Notes: generated from the sequence alone by a model not told the origin. Counted from the first letter of the stretch, positions 1-8,128 are shown. The stretch: DNA of 64,000 bases from Kibdelosporangium sp. MJ126-NF4 (GCF_000826545.1 NZ_CDME01000005.1:170428-234427), one strand, 5' to 3'. Numbers and translations: made by a program.

Positions 1-490
1 GGAACGAAACTGGGTACGGCTCTGCCAGCAGGGCGCCCTTGTCGTCGCGGAACACGGGTACATCAGGGGAGTAGATGACCCGGTCGCTGTAGGTCAGATC
101 GTCGTGGGCGCGATGGTGGGCGTAGAAATCCCCGGCGGCACGCAGACACGGGTAGAGCGCGGAGCCGCGCGCGACACTCTCCTCCTGTGCCTGTGCTCCG
201 TTGAGGAAACCGCCGCCGGGATTGCGTGCCGATGCGAAGACCAAACAGGCCATGGTGCCGCCGAGACGGCGGGTCGCCGCGAGAGTGGATTCGTTCGTGA
301 CGTCAACGCGAAGGGAATCGGCGGCCTGCTGGGGGAGACGCAGAGGATCGTCAGGGAGGTGCAGCCGGGTCGACCTCACTGCCCGGGTGACCGCTTCGCC
401 AATCGTGACCGTACCCGCTGCGGTCGAGTAGGAACCTTGCTCCGAGATGGTCACGGTGTCACGGGCCAGCGCACGTAGCCGACTGCTCAT
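1..490 (-). CDS. Bacterial-type poly(ADP-ribose) glycohydrolase (DUF2263/TIGR02452), partial
   Basis: I read this frame directly on the minus strand: an ATG at 490 opens 163 codons that run off the left edge. Residues 90-98 read NPGGGFLNG and residues 102-105 read QEES. This is the GGG...QEE signature of microbial PARG enzymes, in which the second Glu is catalytic and the glycine loop binds the ADP-ribose diphosphate. Such enzymes remove ADP-ribose from proteins. The C-terminal half of the macrodomain-like fold lies outside the window. No strong Shine-Dalgarno is visible before the ATG, so the start is less certain than the family. Partners beyond the edge cannot be seen. Confidence 0.85.
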   Translation of the reverse strand, partial: MSSRLRALARDTVTISEQGSYSTAAGTVTIGEAVTRAVRSTRLHLPDDPLRLPQQAADSLRVDVTNESTLAATRRLGGTMACLVFASARNPGGGFLNGAQAQEESVARGSALYPCLRAAGDFYAHHRAHDDLTYSDRVIYSPDVPVFRDDKGALLAEPYPVSF

Positions 491-616
491 GGCACGTCAT
501 TGTGCTGTTCTGGTGCGGCGACGCAAATCTTTTCCCGCATGGTCGACTGCTACGGTCACATTCTCGCTGTGGACGGGGGAATGCTGACTGCCTTCGCGTG
601 ACGGGCTGGAGTGCCG

Positions 617-1402
617 TCAGGGATAGCGCACCACGGCGAAATCGAGCGTGATCGCCGCAGCTGTCGCGTTCTCGGGCCGGTGCGGCAGAGTGAACCCCGT
701 GTCGAGGACGGTTCCGCGTGGCCTGGTCTTGGACAGCCAGGTTTGCAGAGTTCGGCGTGGGCGGGCGATGACGGTGCTGCCGAGGTCGCCGAAGATGCGG
801 GCGGCGGCCTCGATTTCCTTGTTGCCACTGGGTTCTGCCGCGAGCAGCGTGATGGCGAGATGGAACTGGTTGGGAAACGCCTCGCGGTATGCGGCCAGCA
901 GTGGCCTGGGGCGAGTCAGTGCGGGGATGACGTCGAGTGTCCCGACCAGGAACAGGCCGACCGGCTGGTCGCGGTCGATACTGGTGTCCCGGTCGATGCT
1001 GGCGACGATGACCTCGGGCTGGGTGAGATCGCCGCGCAGTACCGTCGCGTGGGGATTGCCGTCGAGGACGATCTCGGCTTGGGCGACCGTGCTGGTGTCG
1101 TTGTCGACGTAGACGGTCGTTGCCGACCTGCGGTGGGCGATGTGGTGGATGTGCCCGGCCGTCGGGAGGCCGGATCCGAGGTCGACGAACTGGCGGACAC
1201 CATGGTCGAGCATGTGGGTGACGGCCGCGGTGAGAAATTGTCGTTGGCTGTTGATCAGGGATACCACGGTCGGCGTTCGTGATCTGAGATCTTCCGCCAC
1301 CGCCCGGTCCAGTGGGGTATTCAGGCTGCCACCAAGAATGCAGTCGTAGATTCTGCCGATGTGCGGGTGCCGTAGAAAGGTTGGATGATCGGAGTCGTCC
1401 AA
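617..1402 (-). CDS. SAM-dependent methyltransferase, DUF574 / Methyltransf_19 family
   Basis: This 261-residue protein starts at a TTG (1402) with GGGAG six bases upstream. The N-terminus carries the family hallmark GRIYDCILGGSLN (residues 16-28). The SAM-binding loop is FVDLGSGLPT (72-81), followed by YVDND (98-102), the acidic strand end that would contact the ribose. Length and motif order match the large actinomycete DUF574 family, which is usually found as several paralogues per genome and whose substrates are mostly unknown. It stands alone: the neighbouring genes differ in orientation or lie over 250 bases away. The methyltransferase call is firm; no substrate can be inferred. Confidence 0.9.
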   Translation of the reverse strand: MDDSDHPTFLRHPHIGRIYDCILGGSLNTPLDRAVAEDLRSRTPTVVSLINSQRQFLTAAVTHMLDHGVRQFVDLGSGLPTAGHIHHIAHRRSATTVYVDNDTSTVAQAEIVLDGNPHATVLRGDLTQPEVIVASIDRDTSIDRDQPVGLFLVGTLDVIPALTRPRPLLAAYREAFPNQFHLAITLLAAEPSGNKEIEAAARIFGDLGSTVIARPRRTLQTWLSKTRPRGTVLDTGFTLPHRPENATAAAITLDFAVVRYP

Positions 1403-1662
1403 CGGCTGCTCCCTTCTGACCGTTCCCGAGTCTATAAGAGTGCGAGATCATGCGATTCCGCTGGTTGGGGCGGGATCCGCTCACCCGTTGAGTCACCTCT
1501 TCACGGATAGTGGCCGCGTGGCGGTGTGCTCAGGACTGGCGGACGTCCGGGTACACGAATGGGTGAAGTTGTGGCGTGTTTGGCGTGTGTGAGCCGTCTT
1601 CCGGATGTGGAAGTCTTGATCGGGTGGAATCGGAACATCGATTTCCTGAGGAGCGGCAGGGC

Positions 1663-2274
1663 GTGACGGATGGGGCTGACGGCCGCACCCCTGCTCGGGG
1701 AGACGACGCCTACGAATTCAGGCGCATGTACCGGAAACTCCACCGGATCGCGGCGCGGCACGTGCTTCTGCTGGACCGTCATGCCGACGTGGAGGCGATC
1801 GTGCAGGACGTACTGGCAAAGATGTGGGAGATCCGGGACACCTTCACCGACGACGACCATCGCATAAACTGGGTGATCGCCGCTGCGCGCAACCGGTATT
1901 TCGACTATCAGCGGAAAACCTCCCAAGAGCGTCCGATGCTGGATCCGGCCAGTGCCATCATGGAGCGCCTTGCCCAGGTCACCGACGAGTCCGACATCGC
2001 GTGCCGTGAGCTGTGGGAGGAAGTGGATTTCCTGCCGGACATCGAGAAGTCCGTGCTGATCATGTCACGTTTCGACGGTCTCACCCACGAGCAGATCGCG
2101 AACAGGCTCGATATCTCGATCCGGACCGTTTCACGGAAACTCGAAGCGGCGAGAAAGAAACTGAAGAAGCGACTTGGTCGGGCCGTCCCGGAACTGTCCT
2201 CACCCCACATGGCTCCTGGTCCCCCCGTATCCGCTGACGATGACGACGATCGCGATGGAGAGGGTGCACGATGA
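1663..2274 (+). CDS. ECF-type RNA polymerase sigma factor (sigma-70 family)
   Basis: The frame is open from 1576, but GTG 1663 has GAGGAG nine bases upstream and gives a sensible 203-residue protein. Region 2 is recognisable at AYEFRRMYRKLHRIAARH and AIVQDVLAKMWE. Region 4, with its helix-turn-helix, lies in the second half (LPDIEKSVLIMSRFDGLTHE, then QIANRLDISIRTVSRKLE). The tail is rich in Asp and Pro. No anti-sigma gene is adjacent. Instead the stop overlaps the start of the PAS/GGDEF-EAL-like gene by four bases, so the two are probably translationally coupled. The likely role is to redirect polymerase to a small regulon in response to a signal read by the downstream proteins (inference). 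Confidence 0.9.
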   Translation: MTDGADGRTPARGDDAYEFRRMYRKLHRIAARHVLLLDRHADVEAIVQDVLAKMWEIRDTFTDDDHRINWVIAAARNRYFDYQRKTSQERPMLDPASAIMERLAQVTDESDIACRELWEEVDFLPDIEKSVLIMSRFDGLTHEQIANRLDISIRTVSRKLEAARKKLKKRLGRAVPELSSPHMAPGPPVSADDDDDRDGEGAR

Positions 2275-4655
2275 TCCGGAATGTCCGTGGCTGGGCCGCC
2301 AGACTCGCCACCAGACTCAAGGTGTGGCGTCGCCCGATCAGCGACGAGGAGTTGGATCGCGCGCTGACCGGGCTCGGGAAGGCGGTCACCGCGATCGTGG
2401 ACGCCCAACCTCAGGCGGACCCGGAATACCGCGACAGGTTCATCGACTGGCTCCGTGCACGGGACGCGTTGCGCGCCGCGGAACAGCAACCCGCGTCCAG
2501 ACCGGCGACCGCCCGTGAACGAGTGCCCGATCCGCTGTCGCGGGTGACACGGTTAGAAGTGGTCACGACGCGATGGGGCCACGCGATCGCCAGCGCGGGC
2601 TACCTACCGGAGGACCACGTCGACGAGTTGTCGAAGTTCCTGCAGGAGCTCACCTTGCACGTCGTCGCTCCCGAACAGGCCCACACACCGGCGGACCGGG
2701 TCGGGTATGAACTGGCACAGCGCATCCGGACCACCGAGGAGGCGTTCGGCCGGACGCTGGAACTCCTGACCGAGTTCTTCCTCTCGCTGGCGCGACAACA
2801 ACCCCGGGCCGCGGACTGGGTACCGGTGCTGGCCCGATTCGGCCAGGGGTACGCCGCGGGCACGCGGGCTCGTGCACTGGAGGGACAGGACCAGGTGGCC
2901 GAGGCGTTGCACCGGGCGAAAGAAGCCGAGCTGCACGCCACACTGATCAACACGCGGTTCCGGGAAATCCTGCACACGGCGCCGGTCGCCATGGGCGTGA
3001 TGGATCCCGACGGGATTGTCACCACCGCCAACGGAGCGCTGCGCCGTCTGGTGGGCGAGGACGTGGAGATCCTCGGCCGGAACCTGACGAGCCTGGTCGA
3101 CCACGACGACGACCCGCGGGTCCAGTGGTTGTCGCACCCGCCGGTACACGACGACCATGGTGCGGCCACGCAGGAATTCCGGCTGGTCACACCGCCGCGG
3201 GGGACGCCAGTCTGGGTCAGGGTCCACTGGGGGCGTCCCGTCACCGACGAGGACATGCCCGGCGAGATCCCGTTCGTGCTGGAGGACGTGACACAGCACC
3301 GTGCGCAGCGGCGATGGCTGGACCATTCCCAACGCCACGACGGCACATCCGACCTGCCCAGTCGCCGACAGTTCATCGAGCGCCTGACTGCCTCGCTGGC
3401 CACAGCGGGCACCGAACGTGTCGGCGTGTTCGCCGTACACCTCGACGGCATGGACGACATCAGGACGCGGTTCGGAGCGACTGTCGGCGCACAGGTCGCG
3501 CAGGTGCTCGTGGACAGGACACGGGCCACCGCCGACCAGGCCGAGATGATCACCCAGTTGGACGGTGAGACGATCGGCATCCTGGTCGCGGGCCAAGCCC
3601 AGTGGGCGGCCGTCGGTCCGGCCGTGCGGCTGCTCAGGAAAGTGCTGGCGGCGCCGGTCGTGCTGTCCGGAAACAGGACTGTGTTCGTCACCCCGCTCAT
3701 CGGATCGGCCATCTCCGATCGCCCGCACGGCGACGCGGACTCGCTGATCCAGTGGCTGGGGCATTGCCTGGACGCCAACCGGAGGGCTGCCGCCCCGCAC
3801 CGCCCGGCGACCGCGGTCGACTCCGCGATCCCGGACGCGGACCATCACCGCTATGTGGCCGCGGCGGGACTGGGGCAGGCCATCGCGGTCGATGCCCTGC
3901 AGTTGCGGCACACCCCGATCGGTTCGGCCCGTAGCGGTCGCGTCGTCGGCTCGCATGCCACGTTGCAGTGGACCTATCCGTCGCTGTGGCAGGCGCCGAT
4001 CGGCGATGTGCTCGACGTCGCCGACACGCTCGGCCTCGCGGCCCCCGCCGGGCTCTGGATGATCAGCCGGGCCGCCGAACTCGTGGCGCGGTGGCACCGG
4101 ATGTTCCCCGCGCGAACTCCGTTCGTACGGATCGATCTGCCCGGTCGGCAGCCGCTGACCGACGCACTCGTCGCCCACCTCGACGCGGTGGTGAACCACT
4201 ACCGGTTCCCCGCGAAGCTCCTGCAGATCGGCGTGCCCGAGACCAGTGTGTTCGACCACGAAGTCTGCCCTTGGCGCGAGATCTTCGGCGTCGGTGGCAC
4301 CGGGGTTCGCCTGGTGGTCAACGGAGTCGGCGAACGCGCCAGCCGAGTTCGGCAACTGACCGGACTGACTCTCAGCGGTGTCGTGCTCGACCCGCGGCTG
4401 GTCACGGACCTGTCGCCGATACCAGGCACCCGGCAGTCGGAGGGCAGATCCGCGATCGAGACGTTGATCGAGGTCGCGAAGGCACGTCAGTTGGAGACCA
4501 CTGTGCCCGGCATCAGCACCCCGGAACTGCGGAAGAAGGTAGGGAACCTCGGCGCCAAGTACATCCAGGGCGACCTGACGGGGCAGCCGGGAACCGTTGC
4601 CGAACTGGAGAGCCTCGTCCGAGATGCCCAGGAAATCCATGCGGTGGCGCGGTGA
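2271..4655 (+). CDS. PAS domain protein with degenerate GGDEF and EAL domains
   Basis: This 794-residue cytoplasmic protein starts at the ATG overlapping the sigma-factor stop. An uncharacterised helical N-terminus (about 1-215) precedes a PAS domain (about 220-340, with APVAMGVMDPDGIVTTANGA). A GGDEF-like domain follows (about 355-505) and an EAL-like domain (about 530-790). Both enzymatic signatures look lost: the GGDEF site reads LDGET, and the EAL motif position reads HATLQW without the catalytic Glu. It therefore probably senses or binds a ligand rather than making or cutting cyclic di-GMP. No transmembrane segment is evident. Its stop overlaps the next gene (GTGA), completing a three-gene operon with the sigma factor. 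Confidence 0.82.
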   Translation: MIRNVRGWAARLATRLKVWRRPISDEELDRALTGLGKAVTAIVDAQPQADPEYRDRFIDWLRARDALRAAEQQPASRPATARERVPDPLSRVTRLEVVTTRWGHAIASAGYLPEDHVDELSKFLQELTLHVVAPEQAHTPADRVGYELAQRIRTTEEAFGRTLELLTEFFLSLARQQPRAADWVPVLARFGQGYAAGTRARALEGQDQVAEALHRAKEAELHATLINTRFREILHTAPVAMGVMDPDGIVTTANGALRRLVGEDVEILGRNLTSLVDHDDDPRVQWLSHPPVHDDHGAATQEFRLVTPPRGTPVWVRVHWGRPVTDEDMPGEIPFVLEDVTQHRAQRRWLDHSQRHDGTSDLPSRRQFIERLTASLATAGTERVGVFAVHLDGMDDIRTRFGATVGAQVAQVLVDRTRATADQAEMITQLDGETIGILVAGQAQWAAVGPAVRLLRKVLAAPVVLSGNRTVFVTPLIGSAISDRPHGDADSLIQWLGHCLDANRRAAAPHRPATAVDSAIPDADHHRYVAAAGLGQAIAVDALQLRHTPIGSARSGRVVGSHATLQWTYPSLWQAPIGDVLDVADTLGLAAPAGLWMISRAAELVARWHRMFPARTPFVRIDLPGRQPLTDALVAHLDAVVNHYRFPAKLLQIGVPETSVFDHEVCPWREIFGVGGTGVRLVVNGVGERASRVRQLTGLTLSGVVLDPRLVTDLSPIPGTRQSEGRSAIETLIEVAKARQLETTVPGISTPELRKKVGNLGAKYIQGDLTGQPGTVAELESLVRDAQEIHAVAR

Positions 4656-5464
4656 ACGACCTCGTCGCGCGGTTGCCCGCGGTACACCGGACCATCATCG
4701 TCGTCGACGTCCACCAGTTCAGCCATCCCCGGCGGACCCACCGGGACCACCTGACCATCCGCACCGGCCTCTATCACGCACTGCAGCGCGCCTTCCAGCG
4801 CGCCGGGATCCTGTGGGGCGAGTGCTACCACGAGGACAGGGGAGACGGGGTGTTGATTCTGGCCCCCGCGCACACTCCCAAGGAGTTCGCGGCAGCCCGC
4901 CTGCCCACCGCGCTCGCCGTCGAGATCGCCCGTCACAACGCCGCGAACGGTGAGGGAGCGCGCATGCAGGTCAGGATCGCGCTGCACGCGGGCGAGGTCA
5001 CCTATGACGCACACGGTGTCAGTTCGCCCGCGTTGATCCACGCCTTCCGCCTGCTCGACGCCCGCGCGTTCAAGGACAAGCTCGCCACCAGCGCCGCTGA
5101 CGTCGGTGTCGTCGTGTCCACGTGGTTCTACGACGAGGTGGTGCAGCAGGTCCGTGATCGGTCCACGGTGAAGTACGTCAGGATCCGCGCGCACATCAAG
5201 AACACCCTGGTGATTGGCTGGGTCACGCTCGTCAACGCCGCCCCTGTCGGCAGACGCGACACCCTGCGCCTCATCAGCGCGGTGCGCCACCAGACACAAC
5301 GAGGACGGCACCGTTTGCGCGCACAGCGCGGTGTACGCGTGTTCCTGACGCGAATCCTTGCCCAGTTCCGGGTTCGGGATCCGGATCAGGCAGGGCTGAC
5401 TGCGCTGCCGCCAGCGATCTCGGTGGTGGACAAGCGTGCCCGTCGTGGGCGCAAACCAGCCTAA
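4652..5464 (+). CDS. Class III nucleotidyl cyclase-like (cyclase homology domain) protein
   Basis: I chose GTG 4652, which overlaps the preceding stop; this gives 270 residues. Two features of class III adenylyl/guanylyl cyclases are visible: the first metal-binding Asp in IIVVDVHQFS (D19), and the second in EDRGDGVLIL (D65). The HAGEV segment further on fits the cyclase core. The segment that normally holds the transition-state Asn (NxAARL) reads ALIHAFRLLDA, so that Asn is missing although the Arg is kept. Activity is therefore uncertain. The C-terminal ~70 residues are very basic (many Arg), which could mean nucleic-acid or membrane contact. It is the last gene of the sigma/PAS operon. Confidence 0.7.
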   Translation: MNDLVARLPAVHRTIIVVDVHQFSHPRRTHRDHLTIRTGLYHALQRAFQRAGILWGECYHEDRGDGVLILAPAHTPKEFAAARLPTALAVEIARHNAANGEGARMQVRIALHAGEVTYDAHGVSSPALIHAFRLLDARAFKDKLATSAADVGVVVSTWFYDEVVQQVRDRSTVKYVRIRAHIKNTLVIGWVTLVNAAPVGRRDTLRLISAVRHQTQRGRHRLRAQRGVRVFLTRILAQFRVRDPDQAGLTALPPAISVVDKRARRGRKPA

Positions 5465-5502
5465 GCCCAAAAATAATATACGATTGTCCGTGTCGCTGTG
5501 GC

Positions 5503-6285
5503 TCAGCTGGTGGCCGGGTCCAGCTCGTCGGGGTGGATCGTGGTGCTGAGCAGCCGTCCGTGGGCGCCGAAGGTGAAGTGGGTCGGGTTCACGCCGGAGG
5601 CGTCGAGCCCGAAGAGAACGCCGTGGGAACGCAACTCCCGGGCGTTGCGGTGGTCGGCGATGGTCACCGACGCGCACGGGATGACCTTCTCCCGCCAGGT
5701 GAAGACGTAGATCCCGGGCCGGACCTGGTAGACCGTGTTCTCGTCGGTGTCGGCCAGTCCGCGCTCGGGCCCGGCCAGGCACTGCCAGGTGTACCAGTGC
5801 GGGCTCAGGTAGACGTGCTCGTAGGCGTGCTCCCGGCTGTAGACCCACATCGCCCGGCGCCCGATGAGTGCGGTACTCGGTGCCATCGCCTGGCCGCGTG
5901 TCGGCACGCCATCCAGCGTGGCGGCGCGGAACTCCTGGGTGACGCGGGGAACGCCGCTGTCGCCGATGCGGGTCGTGATGACCAGCGCCCGCCCGTCACG
6001 CAGGTCGAGGACCAGTGAGACGGCCTCGCGCGTCTCGGCTGTGCGGTGGAACTGGACGAAGTAGAGATCGTCGTCGGCGAGGAAGGTCTCGCAAGTCTCG
6101 GTCGTGCCATTCCACTCGACGCGGGATCCGGTGAACCCGGCGCTCCAGGCGTGGGTGCCGTCGTCGTCGTTCAGGAGGAAGGCTCGGCCGTCCAGGTCGC
6201 CGACCACGGCGGCCTTGTTCGCGTCGAACCCGGGGGCGAGTCCGTCGAGGGGCAGCCAGGACGAGGTGTCGGAGAAGGTCGTCAC
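5503..6285 (-). CDS. MoaF-family protein
   Basis: The frame is open to ATG 6327, but GTG 6285 has GAGGAA seven bases upstream and gives the N-terminus VTTFSDTSSWLPLDGLAPGF, so I place the start there (260 residues). The family is recognised from two lipocalin-like halves and the conserved C-terminal block YEHVYLSPHWYTWQCL, then ADTDENTVYQVRPG and VFTWREKVIPCAS. MoaF proteins were named from a molybdopterin-linked operon, but many act with ring-modifying or aromatic-catabolic genes; the function is unsettled. No molybdenum cofactor gene is nearby. A 12 bp palindrome sits 41 bases upstream and may be its operator. Confidence 0.8.
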   Translation of the reverse strand: MTTFSDTSSWLPLDGLAPGFDANKAAVVGDLDGRAFLLNDDDGTHAWSAGFTGSRVEWNGTTETCETFLADDDLYFVQFHRTAETREAVSLVLDLRDGRALVITTRIGDSGVPRVTQEFRAATLDGVPTRGQAMAPSTALIGRRAMWVYSREHAYEHVYLSPHWYTWQCLAGPERGLADTDENTVYQVRPGIYVFTWREKVIPCASVTIADHRNARELRSHGVLFGLDASGVNPTHFTFGAHGRLLSTTIHPDELDPATS

Positions 6286-6325
6286 GTGTCGCTTCCTCAG
6301 TGTGCGCGGGCCGCGAGGCGGAGTC

Positions 6326-6337
6326 ATCGTATACGAT
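6326..6337. promoter_or_regulatory. Perfect 12 bp palindrome upstream of the MoaF gene
   Basis: ATCGTATACGAT is its own reverse complement and lies 41 bases before the GTG start of the MoaF-family gene. The position and symmetry fit a dimeric repressor operator, for example for a TetR-type protein, but no such regulator is adjacent. A related half, ATATACGATTG, occurs at about 5477-5487, just beyond the 3' end of the same gene. Confidence 0.4.
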
Positions 6338-6504
6338 AGGCGATGCGCCGCTCGTCAACAAGACCCTGTCCGTGTCGAGGGAGCGCGGTGTCTACTGAGG
6401 ATTGTCGAGGTTCGGCCGATCACGTGGAAGTCGGTGACGAACTGCGCGGGTCGCCGGTTCCTAAATGGCCTGCGCGCCAGCGCAGGGGTGTGGTTCGTGG
6501 GGTG

Positions 6505-6638
6505 TCCCTCCCGTATGGCCTGGGCGCAGCCATACCACGGCGTGTCGGGAGGTCGGCCTACGTTTCTGGCGTGCCCAGCGTAGGCGGTACCGACCTCCCG
6601 GCACGTCGTGGTTTCCTTTGGCAGGTCATACGGGAGGG
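6505..6638. repeat. Hairpin repeat element, copy 1
   Basis: The element opens with TCCCTCCCGTATGGCCTG and closes with CAGGTCATACGGGAGG, so its ends are imperfect inverted copies. Inside, ACCACGGCGTGTCGGGAGG (about 6535-6553) pairs with CCTCCCGGCACGTCGTGGT (about 6594-6612). A smaller hairpin (GTATGG ... CCATAC) sits near the left end. The reverse complement of the whole element recurs at 7385-7517 with only scattered differences. It has no coding content. Confidence 0.85.
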
Positions 6639-6799
6639 GCGCCCCGCGCCTCTCTATCACTAGGCCCGGGAAGTCACGTGGGCTGAGGGAACCGGCGTGG
6701 GGAACGAAGCTCTGTTTGTGTCCCCTCTTGGAGGCCTGCCCGCCGGCGAGGCGTCTCTTTTCTTTCCTACGCAGACACGTGAGCGCGGCCATCTCGTGT

Positions 6800-7190
6800 C
6801 AGCGGCCGTCTCGTGTCCGCGGCGCCGCGTGACTGCAGTCGCCGCATGGCTGCGGCCATGTCGTGCATGCCGCTGCATGTGTGCTGCCGCAGTTGCGTGA
6901 CTGTCGCAGACGCGTGACTGTCGCAGACGCGTGACTGCAGTCGCCGCGTGACTGCGGCCATGTCGTGCATGCCGCAGTCGCGTGACTGCCGCAGCTGCGT
7001 GTGTGCTGCCGCTGTGCGGCTGCAACTATTTCGTGCGTGCGGCGGACGCGTGTGCCGTTGCCGCGTGACTGGTGCGGCGATCGTGGCTGCCGTCGTCGCG
7101 TGGCTGCTGCATCTCGTGTCTGCAGTTGCCGGATGCGTGCTGCCACCGCGTGACTGCCCGCTGCCACCGTGCGTGCGGCCATCGCCGAAG
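6800..7190. repeat. Low-complexity tract with a 17 bp period core
   Basis: The stretch is built from recurring words such as CGCGTGACTGC, GCCATGTCGTGCATGCC and GCTGCCGC. At 6901-6951 three 17-base units follow each other; the first two are identical (CTGTCGCAGACGCGTGA) and the third is diverged. Many words are partly self-complementary, so a transcript would fold extensively. Unit length and divergence do not fit a CRISPR array. Confidence 0.75.
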
Positions 7191-7384
7191 GCCCGCCTCC
7201 GGGACGAGCCTGTGATGCCCGGTGTGTCGGGCTTGTTCCCGACGCTCGAGTTCGCTCGTGGCACAAAGAGAATGTCCTCGCCGGACGGCAGGCCGCCGAG
7301 AGGGAAACCAACCCGTGGTCTGTCCACCCGGTTGGCTGTGCTCACGTGATTTCCCGGGTCCAGTGGTAGAGAGGCGTGGTCGGT

Positions 7385-7517
7385 TCCCTCCCGTATGTCC
7401 TGCCGGAGGAAACCACGGCGTGCCGGGAGGTCGGTATCGCCTGCGCTGTGGGTTGGTTTGCGTAGGCCGACCTCCCGACACGCCGTGGTATGGCTTCGCC
7501 CAGGCCATACGGGAGGA
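7385..7517. repeat. Hairpin repeat element, copy 2 (inverted relative to copy 1)
   Basis: It starts TCCCTCCCGTATGTCCTG and ends CAGGCCATACGGGAGG. The internal arms ACCACGGCGTGCCGGGAGG and CCGACCTCCCGACACGCC can pair. Compared with copy 1 the order of the two arms is exchanged, which is what an inverted copy of an imperfect palindrome should show. Together with copy 1 and the matching inner flanks it makes arms of about 255 bp around a ~500 bp centre. Confidence 0.85.
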
Positions 7518-7564
7518 AACCAACCACGAACCCCACCCATGCGCTTTGCGCGCAAGGCCTCCTG

Positions 7565-7612
7565 CCCACTCGCCCACTCGCCCACTCGCCCACTCGCCCA
7601 CTCGCCCACTTG
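7565..7612. repeat. 8 bp tandem repeat (six units) with a following 21 bp direct repeat
   Basis: CCCACTCG is repeated five times without change, and the sixth unit reads CCCACTTG. Directly after it, a 21-base word beginning CCCACTTGCGCTTGCTCTTG occurs at 7605-7625 and again at 7639-7659. Unit number at such arrays often varies between strains by slippage. The array lies 155 bases before the PopR-like start codon. Confidence 0.9.
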
Positions 7613-7767
7613 CGCTTGCTCTTGCGCTTACGCGCTTGCCCACTTGCGCTTGCTCTTGCTTTGCGCGCACAGCCCGACTTTGATGGAACCCTGCTCAGTT
7701 TGGCCGGGATGTCCGCTGGGAGCGGAATTCGTGCGTTCGTGGGCTGTTCCGGTGCCAGGATGGTGTT

Positions 7768-8118
7768 ATGGCGGATATTCTTCCTTTCGACCGTAACCGC
7801 GCCGCTCTGGGCCGTGAGCCGGAGCCGCTGTGGCGTGAGGTGCTCGGCCGGAATCTGCGTGCGGCGCGGGAGGAGCAGGGCGGCAGGCTCGTCGACATCG
7901 CGGAGCGCGCCGGTATCTCGCCGCAGTACCTGTCCGAGATGGAACGCGGTCGCAAGGAGCCGTCGAGCGAGATGATCGCCGCGGTCACCGGTGCGCTCGG
8001 GATCGAGCTGGCCGACCTGCTCATCGGCATTGTTGGCGACGTTCGGCGGCGCCGTGTGCCGGGTCCCGCCCCCGCCGTCGGCCGTCGTCCGGCGGGACCC
8101 GTGCTGATGGCCGCTTGA
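7768..8118 (+). CDS. XRE-family regulator resembling PopR/ClgR (Clp gene regulator)
   Basis: This 116-residue DNA-binding protein has a Cro/CI-type helix-turn-helix at about residues 25-85 (LGRNLRAAREEQGGRLVDIA, then ERAGISPQYLSEMERGRKEP). That segment closely resembles the actinobacterial ClgR and PopR regulators. It converges with a two-gene clpP operon ten bases away, which is the PopR setting in Streptomyces (PopR activates clpP3-clpP4). The protein ends VLMAA; a C-terminal Ala-Ala is the known degradation signal through which ClpP proteolysis limits ClgR and PopR. A feedback loop with the neighbouring proteases is therefore likely. A candidate binding site lies at 9387-9416. Confidence 0.8.
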   Translation: MADILPFDRNRAALGREPEPLWREVLGRNLRAAREEQGGRLVDIAERAGISPQYLSEMERGRKEPSSEMIAAVTGALGIELADLLIGIVGDVRRRRVPGPAPAVGRRPAGPVLMAA

Positions 8119-8128
8119 GGCCGTTTTC

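Larger units (their letters stand above)
6286..7767. other. Gene-free repeat island of about 1.5 kb
   Basis: No reading frame here has a recognisable protein family. The long open frames on the minus strand (for example 6767-7609 and 7026-7670) translate to low-complexity Arg/Ala/His/Thr strings and follow the repeats. The stretch contains two hairpin elements in opposite orientation (6505-6638 and 7385-7517). Their inner flanks (about 6639-6760 and 7261-7384) also match in inverted orientation. Between the arms is a tract of short degenerate repeats, and to the right an 8 bp tandem array. The island lies between the MoaF gene and the PopR-like gene. Confidence 0.8.

Noticed and set aside
2604..4640. 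678-codon minus-strand open frame opposite the PAS/GGDEF-EAL-like gene
   Set aside because: It is a high-GC shadow frame. The plus-strand frame has clear domains and operon overlaps, while this one has none.
6800..7190. CRISPR-like array
   Set aside because: Units are about 17 bases and degenerate, with no spacers of constant length, and no cas gene is in the window.
6767..7670. Long minus-strand open frames (280, 170 and 214 codons) in the repeat island
   Set aside because: They translate to Arg/His/Ala/Thr low-complexity strings that mirror the DNA repeats. They have no ribosome site and no domain.
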